Of a DNA stretch of 50,120 bases, positions 42,508 through 50,047 are shown one piece after another. The stretch spans positions 1 to 50,120 of the forward strand of contig NYZC01000163.1 in assembly GCA_002686995.1 (NCBI GenBank), written 5' to 3'. The notes beneath the pieces were generated by a model. It had not been told where the DNA came from, made no database searches, and saw only the letters and a list, made by a program, of their open reading frames with translations. A program made the translations under genes and the position numbers. Each line of letters starts with the position of its first letter. Positions within the stretch are counted from its first letter, which is position 1. Origin of the DNA: Phycisphaeraceae bacterium (GTDB lineage Bacteria > Planctomycetota > Phycisphaerae > Phycisphaerales > Phycisphaeraceae).

Positions 42508-42536
42508 ATTAAATCACCAATGTGCCCGTTTGTCAA
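42508..42536 (-). promoter_or_regulatory. Promoter of PEP-CTERM gene 1
   Basis: On the minus strand TTGACA (42531-42536), a 17-nt spacer, then TTTAAT (42508-42513): near-consensus sigma-70-type. It gives a leader of about 200 nt before the ATG at 42299. Confidence 0.85.
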
Positions 42537-42637
42537 TACGCTTGGGTGCGGCGAAGGGGGGGATTTTAGGGGAATATTCGGGAGTTCAGAGGACGTTACA
42601 CGTCCCCCGAAGTGTCGACACGACCGGACGCGCTTGC

Positions 42638-42651
42638 TGTACAACTGTACA
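42638..42651 (+). promoter_or_regulatory. Putative BrnA operator at the brnT start
   Basis: TGTACAACTGTACA is an inverted repeat of the palindrome TGTACA with a 2-nt gap. It ends 1 nt before the brnT ATG and overlaps a TACAAC -10 candidate. BrnTA pairs are known to autoregulate; this site fits. Confidence 0.6.
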
Positions 42652-42652
42652 T

Positions 42653-42937
42653 ATGGATCAGATCCGGTTCGAATGGGACGAACGGAAGAACGCGGACAAC
42701 CAGCGTAAGCACAAGATCTCCTTTGAAGAGGCCCAGACCGTATTCTTCGACGAGAACGCGATCCGATACTTCGATCCGGATCACTCCGGGGACGAGGACC
42801 GCTTTCTCATGCTTGGATTGAGCTTCGTGGTTCGGGTCCTCGTGGTGTGTCACTGCTACCGGGAGGACGACTCGGTGATCCGAATCATCTCCGCCCGAAA
42901 AGCCGATAAGCGGGAGCAGGCGAACTACTGGAGCTAG
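42653..42937 (+). CDS. brnT: BrnT-family toxin (type II toxin-antitoxin)
   Basis: This 94-residue toxin belongs to the BrnT family of RelE-fold ribonucleases, which cut mRNA and are held by BrnA. It opens IRFEWDERKNADNQRKHKIS, the classic BrnT start, followed by FEEAQTVFFDENAIRYFDPD and then RIISARKADKREQANYW at the C-terminus. The antitoxin starts 3 nt after its stop. The ATG at 42653 has a palindromic operator directly in front rather than a ribosome-binding site, so transcript and start codon may coincide. Confidence 0.93.
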   Translation: MDQIRFEWDERKNADNQRKHKISFEEAQTVFFDENAIRYFDPDHSGDEDRFLMLGLSFVVRVLVVCHCYREDDSVIRIISARKADKREQANYWS

Positions 42938-42940
42938 ATC

Positions 42941-43156
42941 ATGAGAAAACACTACGACTTCGCCAGCATGAAGGGCCAGAAGAACCCCTACACGAAGCGG
43001 CTGAAGCAGCCGGTCACGATGCGTCTGGATCGACCCGTGATCGCCTATTTCAAGAGCCTCGCCGAGGAGATGGGCATGCCCTACCAGAACCTGATCAACC
43101 TCTACCTGAGAGACTGCGCTCTGAATCAGAGGAAGCTGAAGATCACCTGGGGATGA
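42941..43156 (+). CDS. brnA: BrnA-family antitoxin
   Basis: This 71-residue antitoxin neutralises BrnT and represses the operon through a ribbon-helix-helix domain. The motif VTMRLDRPVIAYFKSLAEEM followed by GMPYQNLINLYLRDCA is typical. The N-terminal part (HYDFASMKGQKNPY) is the usual linker that contacts the toxin. It starts 3 nt after brnT; no separate ribosome-binding site is needed. Both hairpins after its stop lie before the convergent glycosidase-like gene. Confidence 0.93.
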   Translation: MRKHYDFASMKGQKNPYTKRLKQPVTMRLDRPVIAYFKSLAEEMGMPYQNLINLYLRDCALNQRKLKITWG

Positions 43157-43162
43157 TGCCTT

Positions 43163-43206
43163 GCGGGGAGCCGCACCCCCGCGTAGCTGAAGTCGCCAGA
43201 CTTCAG
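43163..43206. terminator. Two adjacent hairpins between convergent genes
   Basis: GCGGGG/CCCCGC (43163-43182) and CTGAAGTC-GCCA-GACTTCAG (43187-43206, perfect 8-bp arms). They lie between brnA and the convergent propeller gene. No U tract is present, so they may act as bidirectional processing or termination structures. Confidence 0.45.
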
Positions 43207-43255
43207 ATGATCCCGCTCGGGACACCGAGTCAGCTCCGCAGTGTGGCCACTTCGG

Positions 43256-44914
43256 CTACGAGGCGCCCCCTACCGTGTCCGTATGCCCCGTGAAACCCGG
43301 TCCGCCCGCGGCCACGTAGCCGTGGCTGGCGCCCGACGTCTCAGGGCTGACCCAGAACGCGTAGAGCCGCCCGTCTGACAGGCTGAAGCGCAACCGCACC
43401 GCCTTGCCCGCGATCGCCGACAGGTCATCCGACCCGGACCACGTCACGTGGTGGCGCGTGCTGTCCACCCCGACGCGCTCGCAGTTCGCGAACGTGAACG
43501 GCTCGATGACCGTGCCGCCCGTGTCCAGCACCTCCGCCCGCAACTCGCCCCCCGCGCAATCCGCGTTGACGAACAGGTGTCGACCTTCGAAGCGCACCGG
43601 CCGGGTCGTCAGCGTGCCGCCTCCGGCGCCGCCGTCCATGGACGCGAAGCCGTCGCGCCGCATCACCGCGATGCCGGTGCTCGCGTCGCAATCGCGCGAT
43701 GCCCTCGGCTCACCCCCGTCGCCGAGGCGTCCGCACCCGGCGCGGCCGCTCACGTAGAAGTGAAGCTCGTCGTCCCGGACCAGGCAGATGCCGCCCGCCG
43801 GCTGGACGTTGCCCCAGTTCCAGTCGCCGCGCGTCTCGGACACCGGCGCGATCGGCGTGCGCAGTGGCCGGTCCCAGTGGAAGCCGTCGCGGCTGAACCC
43901 GAGCTGGACCTGGTTGCGCTTCGGCCGGTCGTCGTGCACGCCCGGGTAGTAGGTCTCCAGGATCGCGAACGCCCCGAGCATGACGCTCTCATACGCCACG
44001 GCGTCGAGGTCGTAGATCTTCGGCTGACCGCAGTCCGTCCCGGGATGGATCGGGTCGCGCAAATCGGTGTGCACCCACAGGTACGGCTCGTCCGCCTTCA
44101 CCCACATCGGCGACTCGGTGAGATCCTCCTGCTCCCAGTAGCGCACGATTCGCTCGGCGTCGCCGTGGCCCTGCACCGACTTCGGGATGTCCTCGTAGCC
44201 CGAGACCGGTCCGATCGCCTTGAGGCTGAAGACCCACACGCCGCGGAACGGGTTGTAAAAAATAGTGCCGCGATCGAGACAGTCGCCGGCGCGCGTGATC
44301 TCGTCCGACCAGTGGATGCCGTCGGCCGAGAAGTGCAGCGCGAAGCCGCGACGCGGTTTCTTCTCGAATCGGTACAGCACGAAGCGGCGCTGCGGGTCGG
44401 TCGCGTTGAGGTCGAGCCAGACGATCGACGTGTCGCGGTTGCCGGGATGCACGATGTTCGTGCCGGGCACGACGTCCAGTTCGGGCTTCTCCCAGTGAAT
44501 CCCGTCGGTCGACGTCGCGTAGCAGGTCGCGTAGAGCCGACCGGCCATGTACCACATCTTGAACAGCTTGTCGGCGGGGTCGTACCAGACGCCGTCGCTG
44601 AAGGGAATCGCGAACGGTCCCTTCATCGGGATGCCGCTACTGACCGGCACGAACACGCCTTCGTCCTCCCACGGCCGGTCCGGCTCGAGCACGGGGCTGG
44701 CCGGGTGATACTCCGCCGTGTGATACGTGCGCTGCAGCGTCGTCTCGTCGATCAGAAAGTCATCGACGAAGAGCTGGCGCCCGACGTCGATGGGAATGAC
44801 CTCCGGCGGCGATTGAAGATACGGAGGCATCGATGGCTCGAGGCTGAGCCGCTCGTAGCGCGGAGGCCAGGCGTCGGGGAGGACGATGCCGTTGGGGAGG
44901 GTCTGATTGGGCAT
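43256..44914 (-). CDS. Glycosidase-like five-bladed propeller protein, paralogue 1
   Basis: This 552-residue protein resembles the GH43/GH32-superfamily propeller proteins common in planctomycetes and relatives, without a clear family. It has the recurrent QLFVDDFLID segment near residue 48, WYDPADKLFKMWYMAGRLYA, and S-x-D-G-x-x-W boxes: STDGIHWEKPEL, SADGIHWSDEI, SRDGFHWDRPL. The C-terminal beta-sandwich has VMRRDGFASMDGG and LRFSLSDGRLYAFW, shared with the paralogues at 45422 and 48524. There is no signal peptide, so it looks cytoplasmic. TAATAT lies 6 nt before the ATG inside a perfect palindrome. Activity is unknown. Confidence 0.82.
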   Translation of the reverse strand: MPNQTLPNGIVLPDAWPPRYERLSLEPSMPPYLQSPPEVIPIDVGRQLFVDDFLIDETTLQRTYHTAEYHPASPVLEPDRPWEDEGVFVPVSSGIPMKGPFAIPFSDGVWYDPADKLFKMWYMAGRLYATCYATSTDGIHWEKPELDVVPGTNIVHPGNRDTSIVWLDLNATDPQRRFVLYRFEKKPRRGFALHFSADGIHWSDEITRAGDCLDRGTIFYNPFRGVWVFSLKAIGPVSGYEDIPKSVQGHGDAERIVRYWEQEDLTESPMWVKADEPYLWVHTDLRDPIHPGTDCGQPKIYDLDAVAYESVMLGAFAILETYYPGVHDDRPKRNQVQLGFSRDGFHWDRPLRTPIAPVSETRGDWNWGNVQPAGGICLVRDDELHFYVSGRAGCGRLGDGGEPRASRDCDASTGIAVMRRDGFASMDGGAGGGTLTTRPVRFEGRHLFVNADCAGGELRAEVLDTGGTVIEPFTFANCERVGVDSTRHHVTWSGSDDLSAIAGKAVRLRFSLSDGRLYAFWVSPETSGASHGYVAAGGPGFTGHTDTVGGAS

Positions 44915-44920
44915 GGGGGC

Positions 44921-44970
44921 ATATTAAGCTATTAGTCGTTAAGCCAATCGTTAACGACTAATAGCTTAAT
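44921..44970 (-). promoter_or_regulatory. Leaderless -10 plus perfect 48-bp operator-like palindrome
   Basis: On the minus strand TAATAT, 6 nt and ATG give a leaderless promoter. The palindrome at 44923-44970 has perfect 20-bp arms, ATTAAGCTATTAGTCGTTAA and its complement, around an 8-nt core GCCAATCG. It overlaps the -10, so a bound protein would block transcription. A 31-bp part with one mismatch recurs at 49978-50008, upstream of another propeller gene. Confidence 0.8.
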
Positions 44971-44998
44971 CAGGCCGCCAGTCCGTCGCCCGCTGCGC

Positions 44999-45265
44999 TC
45001 AATCAAAAAACGCCGGTGCGATCACCATCGTCGGGCCTTCCGCTTCGTACGACGGGTCATCAGACGGCACGCAGCTTGACCATGCCGCCTGCAGCCATGG
45101 GGACGCGGCGTCGTCCGCCTCGTCGTCGCGCACGTACGAGAATGCCGTCGCCGCGCAGCGGCGCGCTGCTTCCTCCGTCGCAGCACGGACGATCACCTCG
45201 CCGCGCCAGGTGCTGTGCTCCCATTCGGCGCTTTCCACGTTCAACGGCTCGAGTTTGAAGATCAT
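44999..45265 (-). CDS. Small protein of unknown function, 88 residues
   Basis: I do not recognise this protein. The start at 45265 has a good GAGGTG 7 nt upstream, unlike its neighbours. The N-terminus MIFKLEPLNVESAEWEHSTW leads to RGEVIVRAATEEAARRCAAT, which looks like an alpha-beta domain; the second half is acidic. There is no signal peptide. It lies between two propeller genes on the same strand. A dispersed repeat copy lies directly upstream. That it is real rests on its start signal and coding-like amino acid make-up. Confidence 0.7.
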   Translation of the reverse strand: MIFKLEPLNVESAEWEHSTWRGEVIVRAATEEAARRCAATAFSYVRDDEADDAASPWLQAAWSSCVPSDDPSYEAEGPTMVIAPAFFD

Positions 45266-45281
45266 GATTCACCTCACCGAG

Positions 45282-45372
45282 TGCAAGCCCCCCCTTTGTA
45301 AGGGAGGGTTGGGGGGGTGTCCCATTGTCCAGACCTGGCGTTCGCGGGGTTGCCGGCGCAGCCCGCGCCATG
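45282..45372. repeat. Dispersed repeat, copy B
   Basis: 45282-45338 matches the reverse complement of 27569-27625 at about 51 of 57 positions, including TTGGGGGGGTGTC and ATTGTCCAGACCTGG. Weaker similarity continues to about 45372, with a GGC/GCC stem. It lies between two same-strand genes. Confidence 0.88.
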
Positions 45373-45421
45373 ACCTCTTGTGGCACTTCGTAACTCGTGG
45401 TGGCTATCCAGCGTGCCCCGG

Positions 45422-46957
45422 TCACTCGACCCGGAACGAATACAGCTTCGCCCGGGTCAGCTCGAATTCGATCCGGGCATCGGTTCCCGACAAGGCGCTG
45501 ACGTCGTCACCTGTCTCCCACGCCACCACGCGATCGAGATCATCGCCAGGCCCGATCGGAACGGCATCTTCGATGCCCCGCCCGCTGACCGTCGCCGCGT
45601 TATCCGTGCTGCGGAATCCAACCCGGATCGATCCGCCTTCCTCGACGGTCGCGTTCACCTGCAGCCGCCTTCCCGAGAAACCCAGCGGCCTCGTTACGAT
45701 ACGCCCCGACTTCTCTTCGGCGTTGATCGACGCAAAGCCGTCGCGGCGCAGACGGCTCACGCCGGTCGACCATCCCCTGATCGCGTCGCCGCGCTCCCGG
45801 GCGACGGGACTGCCCTTCGCGCAGTAGTAGATCCGGATCTCGTCGTCGACAAGCAGCATCGCCGTCGGCTTGACGACCCAGCCGTCCCAGCGATCCTGGT
45901 ACGGCATGAACGGCTGGCCGGCGCCGACACGCGTCCAGGTGCGCGCGTCGCGGCTGCAGTCGAGCTCGACATTCATTGCGTGCCCGCACTTCATCTCGTC
46001 GAGCGCAGGCTGATAGATCCAGTGCATACCGATGTACAACCCCTCGTAGGGATATCCACGGTGGCCGTAGATCTGCTGTCCCTCCTCACGGCCGAACAGC
46101 GTGGGTACGGGACGCGACCAGTGCACCAGGTCGTCGCTCTCCATGATGCCGCGACATCGCTGCTTACGCGGGATGACGAACTTGACATCACCGATGTACC
46201 GGCGGCGGTAGGGATCCCACCAGAATCGCGTGGTGTCGCCGACGCCGCTCTGCGGGTACGCATACCCGTCGAGGCTGGGGATCAGGCAGCGCGACAGGTC
46301 GCCGGTCCAGTGGATGCCGTCCGGCGACGTGTGCAGGTAGTAGCCCTCGCGGATCGTGTCCTCGCCCGTGTCGCGGTTTCTCCTTTCCACGCAGACGAGC
46401 GCCTTGAACCGCCGCGCGGGATCCGCCTCCCACGGCTCGTGGAACAGCCCGTGCATGTGGCCGTAGGGGATGACGATGTTCTTCTCGGGCCAGCCGTCGA
46501 TCGCATGCAGGCCGAGTTGCGGGCGGGGCCATTCGAGCCCGTCATCGCTTACCGCGTAGCTCGTCGCGAACCGGGTCTCCTCGCGGTCGCCCCAGTCGTG
46601 CCAGTTCTGTCCCGACCAGTACCACATGCGAAACCGCGGCGCCTGATCGAACTGCAGGACGTGCAGCACCTGCACGCGGAAATCGTTCTCGTCCGCGGCG
46701 AGGACGGGGCGGTCCCGGCAGGGTTCGGGCTGGTGGACCTGGCGGGTCACGTCCGTCGCCGAGGCGATCAGGGCGTTGTCGACGAAGAGCTGGCGCTCGT
46801 GACCGATGCGCATCGCCAGGTCGCCCGACTTCATCGGGAACATCACGCCCTCGGTGGCAAGGCGGCGCCAGACGCCGGATACTTCGGCGACGTCGCACGG
46901 CTCGGTCAGGGACGGGGCGATGCCGGGGTCGTCGAGAATCTGTCGCTGCGTGTGCAT
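45422..46957 (-). CDS. Glycosidase-like five-bladed propeller protein, paralogue 2
   Basis: This 511-residue protein shares the propeller architecture of its neighbours: RQLFVDNALIASATDVTRQV, SDDGLEWPRPQL, SPDGIHWTGDL and LRRDGFASINAEE, with the C-terminal VIVEFELT-like strand (IEFELTRAKLYSFRV). MHGLFHEPWEADPARRFKAL is typical of these proteins. The start at 46957 is preferred over an in-frame one at 47008, which lies in the repeat-poor GC gap. TATCGT lies 12 nt upstream. There is no signal peptide and no operator palindrome of the kind seen at 44923. Activity is unknown. Confidence 0.8.
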   Translation of the reverse strand: MHTQRQILDDPGIAPSLTEPCDVAEVSGVWRRLATEGVMFPMKSGDLAMRIGHERQLFVDNALIASATDVTRQVHQPEPCRDRPVLAADENDFRVQVLHVLQFDQAPRFRMWYWSGQNWHDWGDREETRFATSYAVSDDGLEWPRPQLGLHAIDGWPEKNIVIPYGHMHGLFHEPWEADPARRFKALVCVERRNRDTGEDTIREGYYLHTSPDGIHWTGDLSRCLIPSLDGYAYPQSGVGDTTRFWWDPYRRRYIGDVKFVIPRKQRCRGIMESDDLVHWSRPVPTLFGREEGQQIYGHRGYPYEGLYIGMHWIYQPALDEMKCGHAMNVELDCSRDARTWTRVGAGQPFMPYQDRWDGWVVKPTAMLLVDDEIRIYYCAKGSPVARERGDAIRGWSTGVSRLRRDGFASINAEEKSGRIVTRPLGFSGRRLQVNATVEEGGSIRVGFRSTDNAATVSGRGIEDAVPIGPGDDLDRVVAWETGDDVSALSGTDARIEFELTRAKLYSFRVE

Positions 46958-47092
46958 TGGACAGGGCCCACGATACCGGCTCTCCCGGGTGCCACGACGG
47001 TCACTCACGGAGACCCAGCGGCTCCGAGGGTGGCCCGGGAACGTAAATTGATTTTATTACTATACTTAGAGCTGAAATGGGCGAGAATTGGC

Positions 47093-47121
47093 TTGACGTG
47101 ATTTCATGCGGTCCCTACGAT
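47093..47121 (+). promoter_or_regulatory. Promoter of PEP-CTERM gene 2
   Basis: TTGACG (47093-47098), 17-nt spacer, TACGAT (47116-47121). An AT-rich tract at 47041-47072 upstream could act as an UP element. The leader would be about 182 nt. Confidence 0.85.
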
Positions 47122-47309
47122 ACCGCGTGCATGAATCGGAGACTTGGTGGGGACTCATCACGCCCCTTCGAGCTGACGGCGGAAGCAAAGGATCAAAGAC
47201 TGCCTCGCAAGCGCAAGGATCTGGACATGAACGCGCGGTCCGCGTCGGTCGCGTGCCGCAATCCTGCTACCCATTGTTTGCCTCTTCAAGAGAACTGAAA
47301 GGAGACATC

Positions 47310-48242
47310 ATGACCCGGCAAACGCTTCAGTGGACACTCGCTCTGACCGTGCTCGTCGCAATGAGCTACGCCGCGTCGGCGCAGACCGTCATCAGCTTCA
47401 AGAAGCTGAACAGCGGCGACGCGGGAGACACTTCGACCCCCAACACCATGGACGCAGCTGCAGGATTCACCGACATCCTCCAGGACGCGGTCGTCGGTCA
47501 CGGCATTGACCCGGGTGGTTTGGGCGGCGTGCTGGGCCAAGGTGACCTGGCCCGACTCAACAGCGGCGCGCGCAACGGCGACACACTGGGCGCTTTCGGC
47601 AATATCAACCTCTCGGCGCTCATGAAGTTCAACCCCAATGCTGTTTCGACCGACGGGTCCAGCACGCCCATGCCGGCCCCGGGCGAGATCATATCGGCCA
47701 CCTTGCGCCTCACCTGGATCGGGAGCCTGTTCAGCGGCAATCCCGACAACAACGGATCTGATTTCGTCATGGCGGCACTGGTAAGCGATGCGTCCAACTC
47801 CATCAACGCGAACACCTATTTCGGTGACATGGCAGAGGCGGCCAACTCCGCCGGCGTCGCTCTCGGCATCACGGGGGAGAACGGCTTCAACAATGGGGTC
47901 TGTGACACCGTGACGACCTGCGGCCCCAAGGACCAGCGTGATTTCTTCTCCAACGCCGCGGACACCCTGCATTTCGACATGACGCAGTTTCCGAATCCCG
48001 AAGGTGAGCGATTCACCATTGACCATGACGTCACCGCCTTGTTCGACAGCGGAGCGCTCACGGGCAACGGCATCTACATCGGCAGGATCGGACAGGACCG
48101 GGTCAATGGTTCGAACCTCCGGCTCAGCGAGGACAGCACCGTCGCCGATCGCCCCATGCTGATCCTGACCATTCCCGAACCCGCCTCGGTCGCCCTGCTG
48201 GCCCTGGGTGGCCTGGCCCTGCTTCCGCGCCGCCGGCGCTGA
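47310..48242 (+). CDS. PEP-CTERM sorting-domain protein, paralogue 2
   Basis: This 310-residue secreted protein is paralogous to the one at 41358. The signal peptide ends at ASA (about residue 22), then QTVISFKKLNSGDAGDT. The body shares SALMKFNPNA, TPMPAP, NGFNNGVCD and DQRDFFSNAADT. Two conserved cysteines (GVCD and TCGP) may form a disulfide. The C-terminus is PEPASVALL, a hydrophobic helix and LPRRRR. AAAGGAG lies 5 nt before the ATG at 47310; the longer frame from 47106 has no signal peptide. It has its own promoter and terminator and is divergent from propeller paralogue 2. The function of the body is unknown. Confidence 0.94.
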   Translation: MTRQTLQWTLALTVLVAMSYAASAQTVISFKKLNSGDAGDTSTPNTMDAAAGFTDILQDAVVGHGIDPGGLGGVLGQGDLARLNSGARNGDTLGAFGNINLSALMKFNPNAVSTDGSSTPMPAPGEIISATLRLTWIGSLFSGNPDNNGSDFVMAALVSDASNSINANTYFGDMAEAANSAGVALGITGENGFNNGVCDTVTTCGPKDQRDFFSNAADTLHFDMTQFPNPEGERFTIDHDVTALFDSGALTGNGIYIGRIGQDRVNGSNLRLSEDSTVADRPMLILTIPEPASVALLALGGLALLPRRRR

Positions 48243-48271
48243 GCGCAGGCAGAGATTCTGATCGAGTTTTC

Positions 48272-48305
48272 AGCCGAAGAGCGGCACGTCCGCTCTTCGG
48301 CTTTT
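48272..48305 (+). terminator. Rho-independent terminator of PEP-CTERM gene 2
   Basis: The stem is AGCCGAAGAGCGG / CCGCTCTTCGGCT (13 bp) with a 5-nt loop, followed by TTT. It lies 30 nt past the stop. Its CCGAAGAGCGG core is the same as in the terminator of PEP-CTERM gene 1. Confidence 0.92.
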
Positions 48306-48360
48306 GTCATGCGCGGCAAGCGTGGGGTGAGTGGCAACGCTGCCGCCGAACCCAAGCCGC

Positions 48361-48486
48361 AATGGCATTCGACCCGCGGGCTTACGCCGCGCGGTTCACC
48401 ATCGCTGGCGTTTGGATCAAGAGTCGGCTCACAGTGTGCACACACTCGGCGAACCGCGCGGCGCAAGCCCGCGGGTCGATTGCCAT
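48361..48486. repeat. Palindromic intergenic element, copy 5
   Basis: Arms at 48361-48400 and 48448-48486, about 40 bp, with a 47-nt loop. The variable position in the arm is T/A here (GGCTTACGCC against GGCGCAAGCC), a partly compensated change. It lies between convergent genes. Confidence 0.92.
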
Positions 48487-48523
48487 GACCGTCTCATGCC
48501 GCACATGACTCTCTTTCGCGTGC

Positions 48524-49957
48524 TCACGCGAAGTCGAACGCCCAGATCGTCCCGCGTGTGATGCGCACCTGCGCCGTCATCGCCGGATCGCGCGGCAGCG
48601 CCGCGGCGCCCTTCCAGCGCACCTCCCCACCGCGCACATCGCCCGCGAGCGGTTCGCACTCGTCGAAGCCGTACCCCGCCATCACTTCGCCCTGTCCATC
48701 CATCAGCGCCGCGCGCACTTCGCCGTCCGACTCCGTCGTCATGTTCAGCGCCAGGCGCGGCGGATCGCCATCCGCCCCCGCCCGCTCCAGTTCGATCGTC
48801 TCGGTCAGCGGCGCCTGGAAGCCCAGCAGCCGGTTCGTCGGCCACGACGCCACGCCGATCACGCTGATGCCCTTCTCCCTGAGGACGGCCGTACGCTGCG
48901 GATCGGGCTTCCAGTCCGTGTCGAGGTACGCGCCGTGCCGGTGCCGTGCGCCGCAGAAGTACAGCCGGGTCTCGTCGCCCACCTCGATCGGGCACGCAGC
49001 GGTGTAGATTCCGTGGCGCCCCCACTCGGGCAGGTCCGCCGCGCACAGCCAGTCGGCGCGACCGGGGAAATGGCGCCACTTGCCTCGGTGACCGACCTGG
49101 TAGACGAGGCTCACGTCAACCCGCCCGTACACCCCGTACTGGTGGACGCCATGGCTCATGGGCAGCGTGTGCCGGAACGGCCAGAGAAAGCCGACGGTGA
49201 CGCCGGGGGTCGGCAGCAGGCCCACGCCGTAGTAGTCGGCGCTGTTGAAGCCGCGCGACACGGCGATGACATCGTCGAACTCGTCGGGCACGAAGGCACT
49301 GATCGGCTCGGACGCATGCTCCCTCGTCCAGTGCGACGTCCAGTGGGTGCGGCGCGGGATGCCGCCCACCCACATGATGCGTTTCATCGAGACGAGCGCA
49401 CGGTCGAGCCACGGATGCCAGGTCGAGGTGATGACGTCATGGCCGGTATAGACGGGCCGGTCAGGATCGAACTCCCAGTGGATCCCGTCGGCCGAATGCG
49501 CGGTGAAGTAGCCGCGCGCCCGGATCGGGTGCTCGGGCAGATCCGGTCTCGGCTTGGCCCATCCGAACGCGCGGTAGCGCATCGCCGCCGGCGCGCCCGG
49601 ATCGATGAAGACCGACGGGCTGTGAAACGGCATGTCGGTGAGGTGGTTGTCCTTCGAGCCGCAGACTTCCCGCACGCCGTACGACGGACGCCGCCACGTC
49701 AGACCGTCGTCGCTCTCGGCGCACGCGACGCAATTGCTGTCGTGGGTGAAGTCCCAATCGGCAGGCATCGCCTGGTACCACATCCGGTACGTCCCCCCGT
49801 CGCGAATGACCGACCCGTAGATGATCGCGCCCACGCCGTCGGCGTCGGACCCCGGCGCCAGCACGGGCTCGGAACGCACGTTCGGACGGCGCTGCACGAA
49901 TTGCATGCCCGGCGTGACGGAAAGAATCTGCGGATGACCCTCGCATGCGAGTTGCAT
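48524..49957 (-). CDS. Glycosidase-like five-bladed propeller protein, paralogue 3
   Basis: This 477-residue protein belongs with those at 43256 and 45422. It has GGTYRMWYQAMPADWDF, ESDDGLTWRRPSYG, SADGIHWEFDPDRPVYTGHD and a C-terminal beta-sandwich ending QVRITRGTIWAFDFA. It lacks the QLFVDDFLI segment of paralogue 1, opening instead with MQLACEGHPQILSVTPGMQF. There is no signal peptide. TATAGT lies 6 nt before the ATG, and a one-mismatch copy of the palindrome half-site found at 44923 lies a further 8 nt upstream, so the two genes may share a regulator. Activity is unknown. Confidence 0.8.
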   Translation of the reverse strand: MQLACEGHPQILSVTPGMQFVQRRPNVRSEPVLAPGSDADGVGAIIYGSVIRDGGTYRMWYQAMPADWDFTHDSNCVACAESDDGLTWRRPSYGVREVCGSKDNHLTDMPFHSPSVFIDPGAPAAMRYRAFGWAKPRPDLPEHPIRARGYFTAHSADGIHWEFDPDRPVYTGHDVITSTWHPWLDRALVSMKRIMWVGGIPRRTHWTSHWTREHASEPISAFVPDEFDDVIAVSRGFNSADYYGVGLLPTPGVTVGFLWPFRHTLPMSHGVHQYGVYGRVDVSLVYQVGHRGKWRHFPGRADWLCAADLPEWGRHGIYTAACPIEVGDETRLYFCGARHRHGAYLDTDWKPDPQRTAVLREKGISVIGVASWPTNRLLGFQAPLTETIELERAGADGDPPRLALNMTTESDGEVRAALMDGQGEVMAGYGFDECEPLAGDVRGGEVRWKGAAALPRDPAMTAQVRITRGTIWAFDFA

Positions 49958-49963
49958 GGAGGC

Positions 49964-49969
49964 ACTATA
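49964..49969 (-). promoter_or_regulatory. Leaderless -10 element of propeller paralogue 3
   Basis: On the minus strand TATAGT, GCCTCC, ATG: the same 6-nt spacing as other leaderless genes here. Confidence 0.55.
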
Positions 49970-49977
49970 GGGGAATC

Positions 49978-50008
49978 ATTAAGCTGTTAGTCGTTAAGCC
50001 AATCGTTA
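49978..50008 (-). promoter_or_regulatory. Operator-like half of the 44923 palindrome
   Basis: These 31 bases match the left arm, core and start of the right arm of the 44923-44970 palindrome with one mismatch (G for A at 49986). It overlaps the -35 region of the promoter. Confidence 0.75.
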
Positions 50009-50047
50009 TTTGTCATTTCGGACTCGGGTCGCGAGAAGTGTCGGCGC

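Noticed and set aside
45380..47101. 573-residue open frame on the plus strand
   Set aside because: It lies antisense to propeller paralogue 2, has a low-complexity Arg/Ala/Val-rich composition and no motif. It is a high-GC shadow, as are the long opposite-strand frames at 22358-24292, 24302-26155, 38711-40723 and 43448-44935.
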